Source of the DNA: UBA4877 sp002399285
GTDB lineage: Bacteria > Bacillota > Thermoanaerobacteria > Thermoanaerobacterales > UBA4877
DNA length: 64,000 nt
Assembly (NCBI GenBank): GCA_036771835.1
Contig: DAIPGN010000012.1
Location: 1 to 64,000, forward strand
Reading direction: 5' to 3'
Shown here: one piece after another, positions 35,148 to 43,377 of the stretch
Position numbering within the stretch: position 1 is the stretch's first letter
Layout: each line of letters opens with the position of its first letter
Made by a program: the position numbers and the translations under genes
The notes under the pieces: model-generated
Database searches by the model: none
Seen by the model: the letters and a program-made list of their open reading frames with translations, nothing else
Told to the model about the DNA's origin: nothing

Positions 35148-36599
35148 TCACACATTCTCTATGGTATCGTCCTTCATCATCAGATGCACCGCGCCCAGCT
35201 TGAACGTCTGAGGCAGCGCAAGGATATTTGGGTCCTCCCCCACTATCTTCTTTGCGTCCTTTAAAGCGTCTTCTATGGTAGCCCTGGTCTTCAGACCCAT
35301 TCCCCTTGCATATCCCGGTTCCTGGGCGCCGCATATGTAGATGGCGGATGTATTCTGCTCCGCTATGTGTCCGCAGGAGATCATGGAAAAGCCGTGAAAC
35401 GGATGAAACGCATAGGCATATCTGTATTTTCTTATATACTCTTCATTGGTTGCAAAATACTCCCCATATTTATTCATATCCGGCAAAGTGTACATATGAT
35501 TTTTTTGGAACATATCGTACATTTCCCGTAAATAGGGCCAATAGGCGTCATTAAAATAGCCGTTGCAGGCCGAGGCGCAGATGATGACACAGTTGTCCGC
35601 CATGATCCTCTTATGCCGTATCACCTGTGCCGAGAGCGCCTGCATCAGCATTATTGGATTGGTCCCCATGCCGTCGCCGTAATGAAATTCCTGCGGCATG
35701 CCGAATACCAAAACGTCGTATTTCTTTTCCGCAAAGGGCACGAAGGTCCTCTTATTGGCCATCTTCCAGGAATACGGCTGCATTACCTTGGCATAACCGC
35801 TGTTTATCTCGATCTGTCTCGATTTCGTATCCAGGACCGCATCGCAGCAGAAGAATTTCTTGCCCATACACTCCTCCATGTACTGCCCTATCTCATCAAA
35901 CTTGGTTCTCATAAGGGAATGAGTGCTGACCGGAACAAAATCACTGCGGTGCATCACCTCGGGCACATGATGGGAAGCTATCGACCTCCAATGGGTTATG
36001 CCCGTGGCACAGTGCTTATAGCCGCCCGAATATCCCCCGTAGGGATTCCCCTGCGTGTGCCCTATGAGGATAGCGACGTCGCTGTCATAGACATATTTGT
36101 TCATTATGACGGGATCTCCGCGCTTCGTCTTCCCCAGGTCCACCAAGTGCTCATAGTCTTCGCTGTCATGATTGATTATCCGGCCCGTATGCCAAAACTC
36201 ATTGAATATCTCGGGACCCAAAATATTGTAGATTTCCTGTTTCGTGTTTTTTCTGTGAAGGCCGTTGGAACAGATCAGCAGGATATCCTCTTTTTCCACG
36301 CCGGCGGCATAAAGTTCCTTCAATATGACCTTTATGGCCGTCTTCCTGTGGGAAGTCGGCTGTTCTCCGCCCTTTACCTTATCGGGAAATACGATGGTCA
36401 CCTTGGCTCCCTTAAATGCGAGCTGCGATAAAGGTTCCATTCCCATGGGGTTTCTGACGGACTCCAGGGTCTTCTGTTCCAGCTGTTCCTCGGGAATATA
36501 CGGAGGATCGGGGATGGTCTCCCCTGGTATAAAAACGTCCGTATTTTCCGGAAGATCAGCTTCAACGGTGCCCAATCCATATTCAAAACTAAGCCTCAT
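35148..36599 (-). CDS. LarA-like (nickel-pincer lactate racemase family) protein
   Basis: The 483-residue protein belongs to the LarA/DUF2088 superfamily. Residues equivalent to the pincer-cofactor and catalytic positions appear in GLHR (His 115), GHTQGN (His 181), the SGGYK lysine (Lys 195) that in LarA is bonded to the cofactor, and a His pair at 210-211. LarA homologues racemise or epimerise alpha-hydroxy acids; several act on sugar acids. Here it sits in a PTS/aldolase/isomerase operon, so a sugar or sugar-acid phosphate epimerase is an attractive inference. The larB/C/E cofactor genes are not in the window, so cofactor supply is an open point. Confidence 0.82.
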   Translation of the reverse strand: MRLSFEYGLGTVEADLPENTDVFIPGETIPDPPYIPEEQLEQKTLESVRNPMGMEPLSQLAFKGAKVTIVFPDKVKGGEQPTSHRKTAIKVILKELYAAGVEKEDILLICSNGLHRKNTKQEIYNILGPEIFNEFWHTGRIINHDSEDYEHLVDLGKTKRGDPVIMNKYVYDSDVAILIGHTQGNPYGGYSGGYKHCATGITHWRSIASHHVPEVMHRSDFVPVSTHSLMRTKFDEIGQYMEECMGKKFFCCDAVLDTKSRQIEINSGYAKVMQPYSWKMANKRTFVPFAEKKYDVLVFGMPQEFHYGDGMGTNPIMLMQALSAQVIRHKRIMADNCVIICASACNGYFNDAYWPYLREMYDMFQKNHMYTLPDMNKYGEYFATNEEYIRKYRYAYAFHPFHGFSMISCGHIAEQNTSAIYICGAQEPGYARGMGLKTRATIEDALKDAKKIVGEDPNILALPQTFKLGAVHLMMKDDTIENV

Positions 36600-36619
36600 A
36601 TATGTCCACTTCCCTTTCG

Positions 36620-37456
36620 TTAATAACCCATATATATTTTAACTATTTCCAAGTACTCGTCGGGATAAAAACCGATGTCTCCCGTAAATCTTGTCAATGC
36701 GATGAGACCCCCGCTTATTTCGGGTATCGAGGCAAGCATTTCGGCGTTTTCCCTTTTAAGGCCGCCGCCGTATACGACGTCCATTCCTCCGGATACTTCC
36801 TTTATATAGGCCGCCGTCTTTGCAATGTATTCTCTATCCGGAGCAGACTTCCCGGGCCCAATGGCCCATACCGGCTCATAGGCGATCACCGCGTCTTTTC
36901 TGTCCACGTCTTTGAGGCCGATCTCTATCTGACCCTTCAGTATATTCTCCCGATCCGCCTGTTCATCGCTGCTTTCTCCTATACAATAGAGTACCCTTAA
37001 ACCCACTGACAATGCTGCTTTTATTTCTTTATTTAAAATGCGGTCGACCGCCGCCCTATCATTGACTCCGGCCTCGCGCATAATGCCTGCCTTGTCCTTT
37101 CTTTCCTCGCAGTGGCCTATTATGGCGCTGCTGCATCCCATCGCCTTGACAGCGCTTGCAGTACAGTTCGTCGTAAAGGCTCCGAAGTTTTCTCCTGCGG
37201 AAATATCCTCCCTATATACGCCCTGACTGCCTATGGAAAGCCGTCCTTCCGGATCAAGGGCCTCCACGGCGGGGATTATATGCGCCTCCGGCATGTATAC
37301 CACGAATTCGATTTCCTCCGCGCTATACTTACGTAGTTTGTCCCGGATGCTGTTTATTATATACTTTCCCCACTGATTTACCGGCGCGATGGTATTGACG
37401 CCTCCTAAATCCTTGGGCACATCAAACCTTTTCAAGTTTAAAAATATATGCTTCAT
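36620..37456 (-). CDS. Triosephosphate isomerase-like enzyme
   Basis: The 278-residue protein has the TIM catalytic triad: Lys 9 (NLKRF, where glycolytic enzymes have NWKMN), His 115 (IIGHCEERK) and Glu 194 (AYEPVWAIGPGKSA). A phosphate-binding VYGGGLKRENAE follows. It is longer than typical TpiA (about 250) and diverged, and it is the first gene of a sugar operon. It may isomerise a triose or tetrose phosphate (such as an erythrulose phosphate) rather than serve glycolysis. AAAGGAG precedes the ATG. Confidence 0.85.
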   Translation of the reverse strand: MKHIFLNLKRFDVPKDLGGVNTIAPVNQWGKYIINSIRDKLRKYSAEEIEFVVYMPEAHIIPAVEALDPEGRLSIGSQGVYREDISAGENFGAFTTNCTASAVKAMGCSSAIIGHCEERKDKAGIMREAGVNDRAAVDRILNKEIKAALSVGLRVLYCIGESSDEQADRENILKGQIEIGLKDVDRKDAVIAYEPVWAIGPGKSAPDREYIAKTAAYIKEVSGGMDVVYGGGLKRENAEMLASIPEISGGLIALTRFTGDIGFYPDEYLEIVKIYMGY

Positions 37457-37789
37457 GGCATTCTCCTTTATGTGTTAGTTTTATATTAACACCTCGCGGG
37501 TATGCTTTACAATCAGTTTTTACGCAAACGTTGTCTCAATTTTGCCTAAGTCTCCTGCTTATGATTCGCTCAATTCTCAATAGTGGATACATGCGTAAAT
37601 GCCCATCAGTACTAATTTTTTATAAATTTAAAAGGAAAATCTGACTTTATGTCGAATATATAATTGTTGAATGGTTTAAATGAAAATATACATCCTAAAT
37701 ATAATTACGCAACTTTTTACTCAAAATATCTATGATTTTTTACTTCAAGTATATACAGGTATTAATGATTCGCAGGGAGTGATTTTTTG
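37457..37789. promoter_or_regulatory. Divergent control region with repeated TTACGCA half-sites
   Basis: This 333-bp AT-rich gap lies between the leftward sugar operon and the rightward LacI-type gene. A TTACGCA-type heptamer occurs three times: 37520-37527 (TTACGCAA), 37592-37599 (inverted, TTTACGCA on the minus strand) and 37705-37712 (TTACGCAA). The first continues into AACGTT, a typical LacI-family operator centre. These are candidate operators for the adjacent regulator. No further gene is visible. Confidence 0.5.
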
Positions 37790-38824
37790 ATGACCTTAAA
37801 GGAAATAGCAGAGCAGGCCGGAGTTTCGATCTCCACAGTCTCCAGAGTTCTGAATATGAAATATAGCAATGCCGCCAGCAAAGAGACTAAGGAGCGCATC
37901 TGGGAGATCGTTCGTAAGACCGGATATGTACCCAACGTTCATGCCCGCAGTTTAAAAATGGGGGCGGATCAAAGCGAGTCCCTTGAAGAGCCCAAATCCC
38001 TTTTATGCGTATATGCGCGGTCCTCCACATCGTCTGAAAACCCTTTTTTCTCGGCGATAGCCACCTCTATCGAATACGAGGCCTACAGGCATAATTGTTT
38101 GATCAAATATACGTTTTTGGGATACGATCTTTCCCATCCGCAGATAACCAAACAGATCACCGATATCAAGGCGGACGGCGTCATCATGTTGGGCCGTTAC
38201 GATGAGAAACTATTATATTCTTTTTTGAAGAACTATAAGAACGTAGTCTATACGGGCTTAAATAAAATTCATACCAAATATGACCAGGTCATCTGCGACG
38301 GTTACGAAGCCGCCTGTATCGCCGTCGATTACCTGTATAATATAGGTCACAGAAAAATAGCCTATATAGGCGAGACAAAAAACGAAACCCGGTTTTTGGG
38401 ATACACCGGCACATTGAAACGTTTAAACCTTCAGTCCGATCAAAAAAATGTAGTCACGATAAAGCAATCGTCCGAGGGCGGTTATGAGGGCGCCCAGCGG
38501 TTGATCAACAACAGCGATGATTTTTCCGCGGTCTTTTGCGCCAACGACGTCACCGCCATAGGCGCTCTGCGCGCCTTTAAAGAGTCTGGCATAAATATCC
38601 CGGGAGACGTTTCCATCATAAGCGTCGACGATATCGAAATGGCCCAGTATGCTTCACCGATGCTGACCACCATCCATATACCCACCGACGAGCTTGGCAA
38701 ATACGCCACCAAGGTGCTTTTAGACAGGATCGCCAACGGGGACCACATGCCTTTAAAGGTAGAATTGCCCTTTTATATCGTCAAGCGCGAAAGCTGTGAC
38801 AAACCCTCCGAAAAGCGGAAATAA
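37790..38824 (+). CDS. LacI-family transcriptional regulator
   Basis: The 344-residue protein has an N-terminal LacI helix-turn-helix (TLKEIAEQAGVSISTVSRVLN) and hinge, and a periplasmic-binding-protein-like effector domain with DGVIMLGRYD, the CANDVTAIGALRA and ISVDDIEMAQYASPMLTTI segments. It likely represses the divergent PTS operon and responds to its sugar. ATG at 37790 is preferred to the TTG one codon upstream; GGGAG lies in front. Confidence 0.92.
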   Translation: MTLKEIAEQAGVSISTVSRVLNMKYSNAASKETKERIWEIVRKTGYVPNVHARSLKMGADQSESLEEPKSLLCVYARSSTSSENPFFSAIATSIEYEAYRHNCLIKYTFLGYDLSHPQITKQITDIKADGVIMLGRYDEKLLYSFLKNYKNVVYTGLNKIHTKYDQVICDGYEAACIAVDYLYNIGHRKIAYIGETKNETRFLGYTGTLKRLNLQSDQKNVVTIKQSSEGGYEGAQRLINNSDDFSAVFCANDVTAIGALRAFKESGINIPGDVSIISVDDIEMAQYASPMLTTIHIPTDELGKYATKVLLDRIANGDHMPLKVELPFYIVKRESCDKPSEKRK

Positions 38825-38828
38825 TAAA

Positions 38829-38866
38829 AACGCTCTCGTCTATCTAAATAGACAAGGGCGTTTTGA
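38829..38866. terminator. Bidirectional terminator
   Basis: A 15-bp stem with one mismatch and one wobble (38829-38843 with 38848-38862), flanked by A and T runs, between the convergent lacI-type and ROK genes. Confidence 0.8.
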
Positions 38867-38887
38867 AAGAAATGTGATTTGTATAAC

Positions 38888-39805
38888 CTACATTTGTTCG
38901 GAATCCATAAGGAACCGGACAGCCCCTATGATACCGGCATTGTTTCTGCACTCCGCAAGCACTATGGGACACTGCCCCGTAAATTCCCCGGGCAGGAACC
39001 TGGCCGTATGGCTGCGGACCGCATCCAGCAGATAATCGCCCTGTCCGGTTATTCCGCCTCCGACGATTATCTTTTGGGGATCGAAAAACACGATGATGTT
39101 GGCGATCACCTTGCCGATCCTTTCAGCCCAATCTTCAAATACCCGGCAGGCCGCCTCGTCCCGTTTACGGACGCTCTCGAAAAAGTCGATGCCGGAGATT
39201 TCCCTTCCCATTTTTTCTTCGGCGTTTTCCAGCAGGCCCTTTGTGGAATATTCCGTTTCTAAGTAATGGCTGCCGTCTGTATAATCCAGATAGCCGATCT
39301 CGCCCGCGCGGAAATTGGCGCCCTCATAGAGATGCGAATCGATCACCAGGCATCCGCCGATGCCGGTGCCTATCGTCATGCAGAAGAAGGTGCCGCAGTC
39401 CCGTCCCGCACCCAGCCACTTTTCACCCAGCGCCGCAGCGCGCACGTCGTTTAAGATGCTCACGGAAAGCCCTGCCCTTTCTTCCAGAGCGGCCTTTAAA
39501 TTGAATCTCTCCAAAAAGGGTATGTTCTGAATGCCTCCCAGAATGACGCCGCTCTTAGTGTCGACTATCCCGGCCGTGCTGATCCCCACTCCTTCAATTC
39601 CTTGTTCTTTTTGCTGCAGTATCAATTCCAATAATTTTTCAAGAAAACATGGGCGGCCGCGTTCCGGCTCCGTAGCGATCTGTCCGTTTTCCAGCATAGT
39701 TCCGTCCGACCGTATGCGCCCCCATTTGATAGAGGTTCCTCCTATATCGATCCCCAGATATAACTTTTCTTCATTTGCCGACGTTTTATTCATTTGCTCC
39801 GCCAC
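38888..39805 (-). CDS. ROK-family sugar kinase
   Basis: The 305-residue protein has the ROK ATP-binding start YLGIDIGGTSIKWG (about 16-29), a catalytic LNDVRAAALGE segment and a GTGIGGCLV loop. The CxCGxxGCxE zinc motif found in many ROK kinases is absent; the corresponding region reads GYLDYTDGSHYLETEYS. Zinc-free ROK enzymes exist, so it may still be active, perhaps with unusual specificity. It lies 47 bp downstream of the frameshifted TIM-barrel gene and is likely co-transcribed with it. Confidence 0.88.
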   Translation of the reverse strand: MAEQMNKTSANEEKLYLGIDIGGTSIKWGRIRSDGTMLENGQIATEPERGRPCFLEKLLELILQQKEQGIEGVGISTAGIVDTKSGVILGGIQNIPFLERFNLKAALEERAGLSVSILNDVRAAALGEKWLGAGRDCGTFFCMTIGTGIGGCLVIDSHLYEGANFRAGEIGYLDYTDGSHYLETEYSTKGLLENAEEKMGREISGIDFFESVRKRDEAACRVFEDWAERIGKVIANIIVFFDPQKIIVGGGITGQGDYLLDAVRSHTARFLPGEFTGQCPIVLAECRNNAGIIGAVRFLMDSEQM

Positions 39806-39852
39806 CTTATTATTTTTATGTACTCTGTTTGCATCCCCGCCGGGGCGAGTCC

Positions 39853-40979
39853 CTATAGATCGGCCAGCGATTCCAGAAAGTCCTGCGTGTCGGAAAGGAC
39901 ATCCCAGGAGAGAACGGCCCGGCCGGCGTTCTCCCGCTCCAATACCTCAGCGGTCTGTAGGACATAATTTAGATCCGCATGGCAGATATCCCGCTTTGCA
40001 TTGATCTCGAATCCGGCATAGACCGGACAGCGTGCGCCGGATACCGCCTTAATCTGCCTACGCAGCGACTCCGGCGAACACAGATCGCCGATGTTCCAAA
40101 GCCGCTGCAGCACGCCCTCAGACTCGCAGCCGCGCAGGCGAAGCTGCCGCACCATGCAGGCTGCTTCATAGGGTATGCCCGCAGGCGCCTGCGTGACCCT
40201 GTAGAGCATAGTCTTTATAAAATCCGCATTCTCCGAAAGCGCTCCTATGTCCTGCCCCACCCAATAGCTGAACATAGGAGCGTAGACGTCCAAACCGACC
40301 TTCATCCCCAGCCCGCGAAAGTGACCGGCAAGATCATTTACCGCATCGGTGATGATCTCCGACCTCACCTCATATACTTTATCTATTAATGGATCGGCAA
40401 AACGGTATCTCCCGTTTTCCACAGCGTCCGGCAGCAGGAAGGACTTATCGGTCAGCTTCATACGCTTTGAGAATTCATTCATATCTATGCCGGACTTTTG
40501 ATACCGCTCGCCGCATCTTTCACAGAAGCAGCCCATGGCCGCTTCAAACCCGTTGCCGAAAGAAGAAAATCTGATCTTGTCCAGAAATACGCCGTCAAAC
40601 CCCATCCCGTCGAAATTCTCCCTGTATATCTCCTTTATATTTTCGATGTTGACCGGGTCCGACGGGCAACGAATGTAAAATCTTCTCCCTTGATGACCTT
40701 TGCAGCGGCATGCGTTTTCCCATTATAGTCGACGGCGGGCGCGGCGTCCGCAATGCCGGAGACCTCAGAAAATACCGGCAGCCACAGATACCCCTGTTTC
40801 CCACGCCGATGCAGTTCTTCCAATACGGGACCGTAGAGGCCGCGGTCGGTGCTCCAGCCTAGGATCACGCCCTCCAAGTCCAGCAGATCACCCACATAGC
40901 GGATGCGTTTCAGTAGCTGATCCTGCTTCATGCGGCATTCACGAAAGCCTCCCGTAAACGCCTGCGCCAAATATCTCAA
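39853..40979 (-). pseudogene. Frameshifted TIM-barrel (putative glycoside hydrolase-like) gene
   Basis: Two minus-strand frames form one protein. The N-terminal part (from TTG at 40979 behind GGGGGGACAG) reads to AKVIKGEDF; the C-terminal part resumes one frame away as YIRCPSDPVNIENIKEIY and runs to 39853. Adding one T to the T4 run opposite 40677-40680 restores a single frame of about 375 residues. The fold signals are barrel-like: an ILGWSTDRG strand, GFDGVFLDKIRF near the middle, a CFCERCGERY cysteine pair and a late VYAGFEI strand. These recall putative glycosidases. It is either a real frameshift mutation or a sequencing error in a homopolymer. Confidence 0.75.
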
Positions 40980-41073
40980 ACCTGTCCCCCCTTAGCGGAT
41001 ATAATTGTCTTCGATCTAATCATAAGGCAGGCCCGGCCTTATAGTCAATAGCCGGCCGGCTTATCAACAAATC

Positions 41074-41137
41074 TTAAAATATCTTAAATATTATTTAACC
41101 CTTTTTTAACTTCTCTATTTGGAAAATGTACTATAAT
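41074..41137 (+). promoter_or_regulatory. Phased TTAA[A/C] repeats and -10 box (Pho-box-like promoter)
   Basis: TTAAA at 41074 and 41084, TTAAC at 41095 and 41106, so the periods are 10, 11 and 11 bp. Then exactly 21 nt and TATAAT (41132-41137). No separate -35 is seen. The same arrangement precedes the genes at 6055 and 42807. Confidence 0.65.
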
Positions 41138-41213
41138 ATGAATAGACACAGGGTGATCAGATCACGAAAATGGCCTTTAAAATTATAAATAATCTGAATA
41201 GAGGAGTGGTATT

Positions 41214-42014
41214 ATGTATAAAAAATTAACGGCAGGACTTCTTCTTCTCTGCATGACCGCTTTGCCCGGCCTCAGCTACACTGCGGCCCATGCGGACACA
41301 CCCGCAAATGCCGCGGGAAAACCTACGGTCATAGCGACCGAAGCTGCGGACGTTACGGGAGACGGCGTTAAGGACAGCATAACTCTTGTAGGTACGAGTC
41401 CCGATGACAACAGCGCCTTCCAGAACAGCATCAGCTTAAGGATATTTGATGCATCAACAAATAAGATGATCGAAGCTGACCTTAAGGATTTCGGCGGATA
41501 CGAACCCAAGATATTCCTGGGCGACTTCACCGGCGATAAGGTAAAGGATATAATGATAAGTGCTCCCACCGGAGGCAGCGGCGGGATAATAGACAACAGG
41601 ATAGTCACCGTCAAGGACGGCAAGGCCCAGCTGATATTCGGCGAAGATGACAATGCAGGCCTGGCCCTTTCCGGGAAATTCGCCGACGGCTTTAAAGCAA
41701 ATTTGAAGGTGGAACAGCTGAACAAGGACTTCACGGTCGACTTAAGCGCTTTTAAGGATGGTTACGTAGAAGGCGGAACATATGATGCCAGCGGCAAGCT
41801 CAAGGTGGACGTGGAGCCCTGGGCGGATGGATTCTCCCTCTTAGAGCCCGTAGAATATACCGGAGACGGCACATACTATCTGAGAGGCATTCAGAGCATA
41901 TCCGGCGTAGCGCATGTGAACAGGATATCCAATATGGAGTCCCTCTGGAAATACTCCGACGGCAAATGGGTGCCGTGCAATGTGACCTATTCAACGTCTC
42001 TCGTAGCCCAGTAA
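41214..42014 (+). CDS. Secreted VCBS/FG-GAP-type protein
   Basis: The 266-residue protein has a signal peptide (MYKK start, hydrophobic core, cleavage near AAHADT). Mature segments DVTGDGVKDSI and DFTGDKVKDIMI are FG-GAP/VCBS-type loops, and the C-terminal half contains GDGTYYLRGIQSISG and a SLWKYSDGKWVPCN motif. No catalytic site is recognised. It is secreted, with the promoter carrying phased TTAAC repeats. A truncated paralogue follows at 42807. GAGGAG precedes the ATG. Confidence 0.75.
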   Translation: MYKKLTAGLLLLCMTALPGLSYTAAHADTPANAAGKPTVIATEAADVTGDGVKDSITLVGTSPDDNSAFQNSISLRIFDASTNKMIEADLKDFGGYEPKIFLGDFTGDKVKDIMISAPTGGSGGIIDNRIVTVKDGKAQLIFGEDDNAGLALSGKFADGFKANLKVEQLNKDFTVDLSAFKDGYVEGGTYDASGKLKVDVEPWADGFSLLEPVEYTGDGTYYLRGIQSISGVAHVNRISNMESLWKYSDGKWVPCNVTYSTSLVAQ

Positions 42015-42032
42015 AAGCAAGCAAGAATCCAT

Positions 42033-42060
42033 AAACCGCGCAGAAATGCGCGGTTTATTA
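42033..42060 (+). terminator. Terminator
   Basis: AAACCGCGC (42033-42041), an AGAAAT loop and GCGCGGTTT (42048-42056), then ATTATAT. It ends the secreted VCBS gene. Confidence 0.8.
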
Positions 42061-42084
42061 TATCATATGATGGCGTTTTGAAAG

Positions 42085-42126
42085 GGGCCCCGCACGATTT
42101 GTCGCGGCCTGCCGGTTTGTCTGCAC
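42085..42126 (-). repeat. Intergenic hairpin repeat, copy E
   Basis: Minus strand reads GCAGACAAACCGG, CAGGCCGCGACAAATCGTGC and GGGGC. It carries the left part of the family consensus, matching copies B and C closely; the right end is missing. Confidence 0.65.
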
Positions 42127-42139
42127 GCTGAACAGCGCT

Positions 42140-42586
42140 TTATCTGTTGGATATTTCTAAAACCATTTGGATATGCGGAATCCCATCTTCTAAAAATTCT
42201 TCCGATACCTGCTTAAATCCTGCTTTAGCGTAAAATCCTTTTGCATATGACTGAGCTTCAATTTTTATTCTATCTGCTTTCATTCTATCTTTCGCGACCT
42301 CTATTCCCTCAAGAAGAATTTTGTTCCCCAATCCGCATCCTCTCTTTAGTGTCAATACTCTTCCAATCGAAACCTCTTCAAAGGACACTCCTCCGTCTAT
42401 TACTCTCAAATAGGCCTTAATTCCCGTGTTGTCTCTTAGAAATACGTGGTATGAATACCCGTCTTTGTCATCTATTTCTTGATATGCACAATTTTGTTCC
42501 ACTACAAATACCGCTACTCTGATCTGTAGTATTTCATATAATTCCTCAGTGGATAATTCTTCAAAGCGCTTTACAATTAAATCCAT
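42140..42586 (-). CDS. GNAT N-acetyltransferase, ElaA-like
   Basis: The 148-residue protein matches the ElaA-type GNAT family: the N-terminal LYEILQIRVAVFVVEQNCAY motif, an ISIGRVLTL-like strand (SIGRVLTLK), the acetyl-CoA loop RGCGLGNKIL and the YAKGFYAKAGF motif. It should transfer an acetyl group from acetyl-CoA to an unknown amine. It sits between the two VCBS copies on the opposite strand, so it lies within the duplicated interval. Monocistronic. Confidence 0.85.
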   Translation of the reverse strand: MDLIVKRFEELSTEELYEILQIRVAVFVVEQNCAYQEIDDKDGYSYHVFLRDNTGIKAYLRVIDGGVSFEEVSIGRVLTLKRGCGLGNKILLEGIEVAKDRMKADRIKIEAQSYAKGFYAKAGFKQVSEEFLEDGIPHIQMVLEISNR

Positions 42587-42716
42587 TTGTCTGACCCCGC
42601 TTCCTCATGTTTTATATTAATATAATAACGCACATTTGGGGAAATGTCAGCATAGAGCCGGGGCACAAGGTGGATCCGGCCGTATATTCAATAGACGGCA
42701 GTTTTATAAATAGATC

Positions 42717-42780
42717 TTAAAATATCTTAAATATTATTTAACCTCATTTCAACTTTCTAATTTTAAAAATGTTCTATAAT
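42717..42780 (+). promoter_or_regulatory. Duplicated phased-repeat promoter (Pho-box-like)
   Basis: TTAAA at 42717 and 42727, TTAAC at 42738, TCAAC at 42749, then exactly 21 nt and TATAAT (42775-42780). Spacing is identical to the copy at 41074-41137, and the flanking sequence is clearly duplicated. Confidence 0.65.
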
Positions 42781-42806
42781 GTATATAGACAAAAATTGAA
42801 CCAAGA

Positions 42807-43310
42807 ATGGCGTTAGGAGACTTTACCGGAGACAAGGTAAAAGACATAATGATCAGCGCCGACACCGGAGGCAGCGGCGGAATAGTAGATAACAGGATCG
42901 TGACCGCCAAAGGCGGAAAGATAAATATCATATTTGATGAGGATGACAACGCAGGCCTGGTCCTTTCGGGGAAGTTTACAGATGGTTTTAAAACCGATAT
43001 GATAATGACAAAATTGAACAAGGTATTCACAATCGACCTGAGTGCGTTCAAAGACGGCTACATCATAGAGGGAATATACGGATCGAATGGGAAACTTATG
43101 AAACCCGTGGAACTCTGGGCAGATGGATTTTACCTTTTGCAACCCGTGGACTATACCGGAGACGGCACGTACTACCTGAGAGGCATTCGGAGCATATCCG
43201 GCGCATACCATGCAAACCGCATATCCAATATGGAGTCCCTCTGGAAATACTCCGACGGCAAATGGGTGCCGTGCAATGTGATCTATTCAACGTCTTTCGT
43301 AGCCCAGTAA
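42807..43310 (+). pseudogene. N-terminally truncated paralogue of the secreted VCBS protein
   Basis: The 167-residue frame matches the last two thirds of the neighbour at 41214 (LGDFTGDKVKDIMIS onward, with the same C-terminal SLWKYSDGKWVPCN). The signal peptide and first loop are missing: the duplicated promoter region joins directly to the codon equivalent to about residue 98. No ribosome site precedes the ATG. If translated, the product would stay in the cytoplasm, so it is probably a non-functional duplicate, although the frame is still open and substitutions look conservative. Confidence 0.7.
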
Positions 43311-43323
43311 AAAATAAGACTAT

Positions 43324-43363
43324 AAAAGGGAATCCCGCGGAAATCATCGCGGGATTCCCTTTT
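43324..43363. terminator. Bidirectional terminator
   Basis: AAAAGGGAATCCCGCG (43324-43339) and CGCGGGATTCCCTTTT (43348-43363) form a 16-bp perfect stem. It closes the ornithine operon from the right and the VCBS paralogue from the left. Confidence 0.88.
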
Positions 43364-43377
43364 GTATATGTTCTTTG

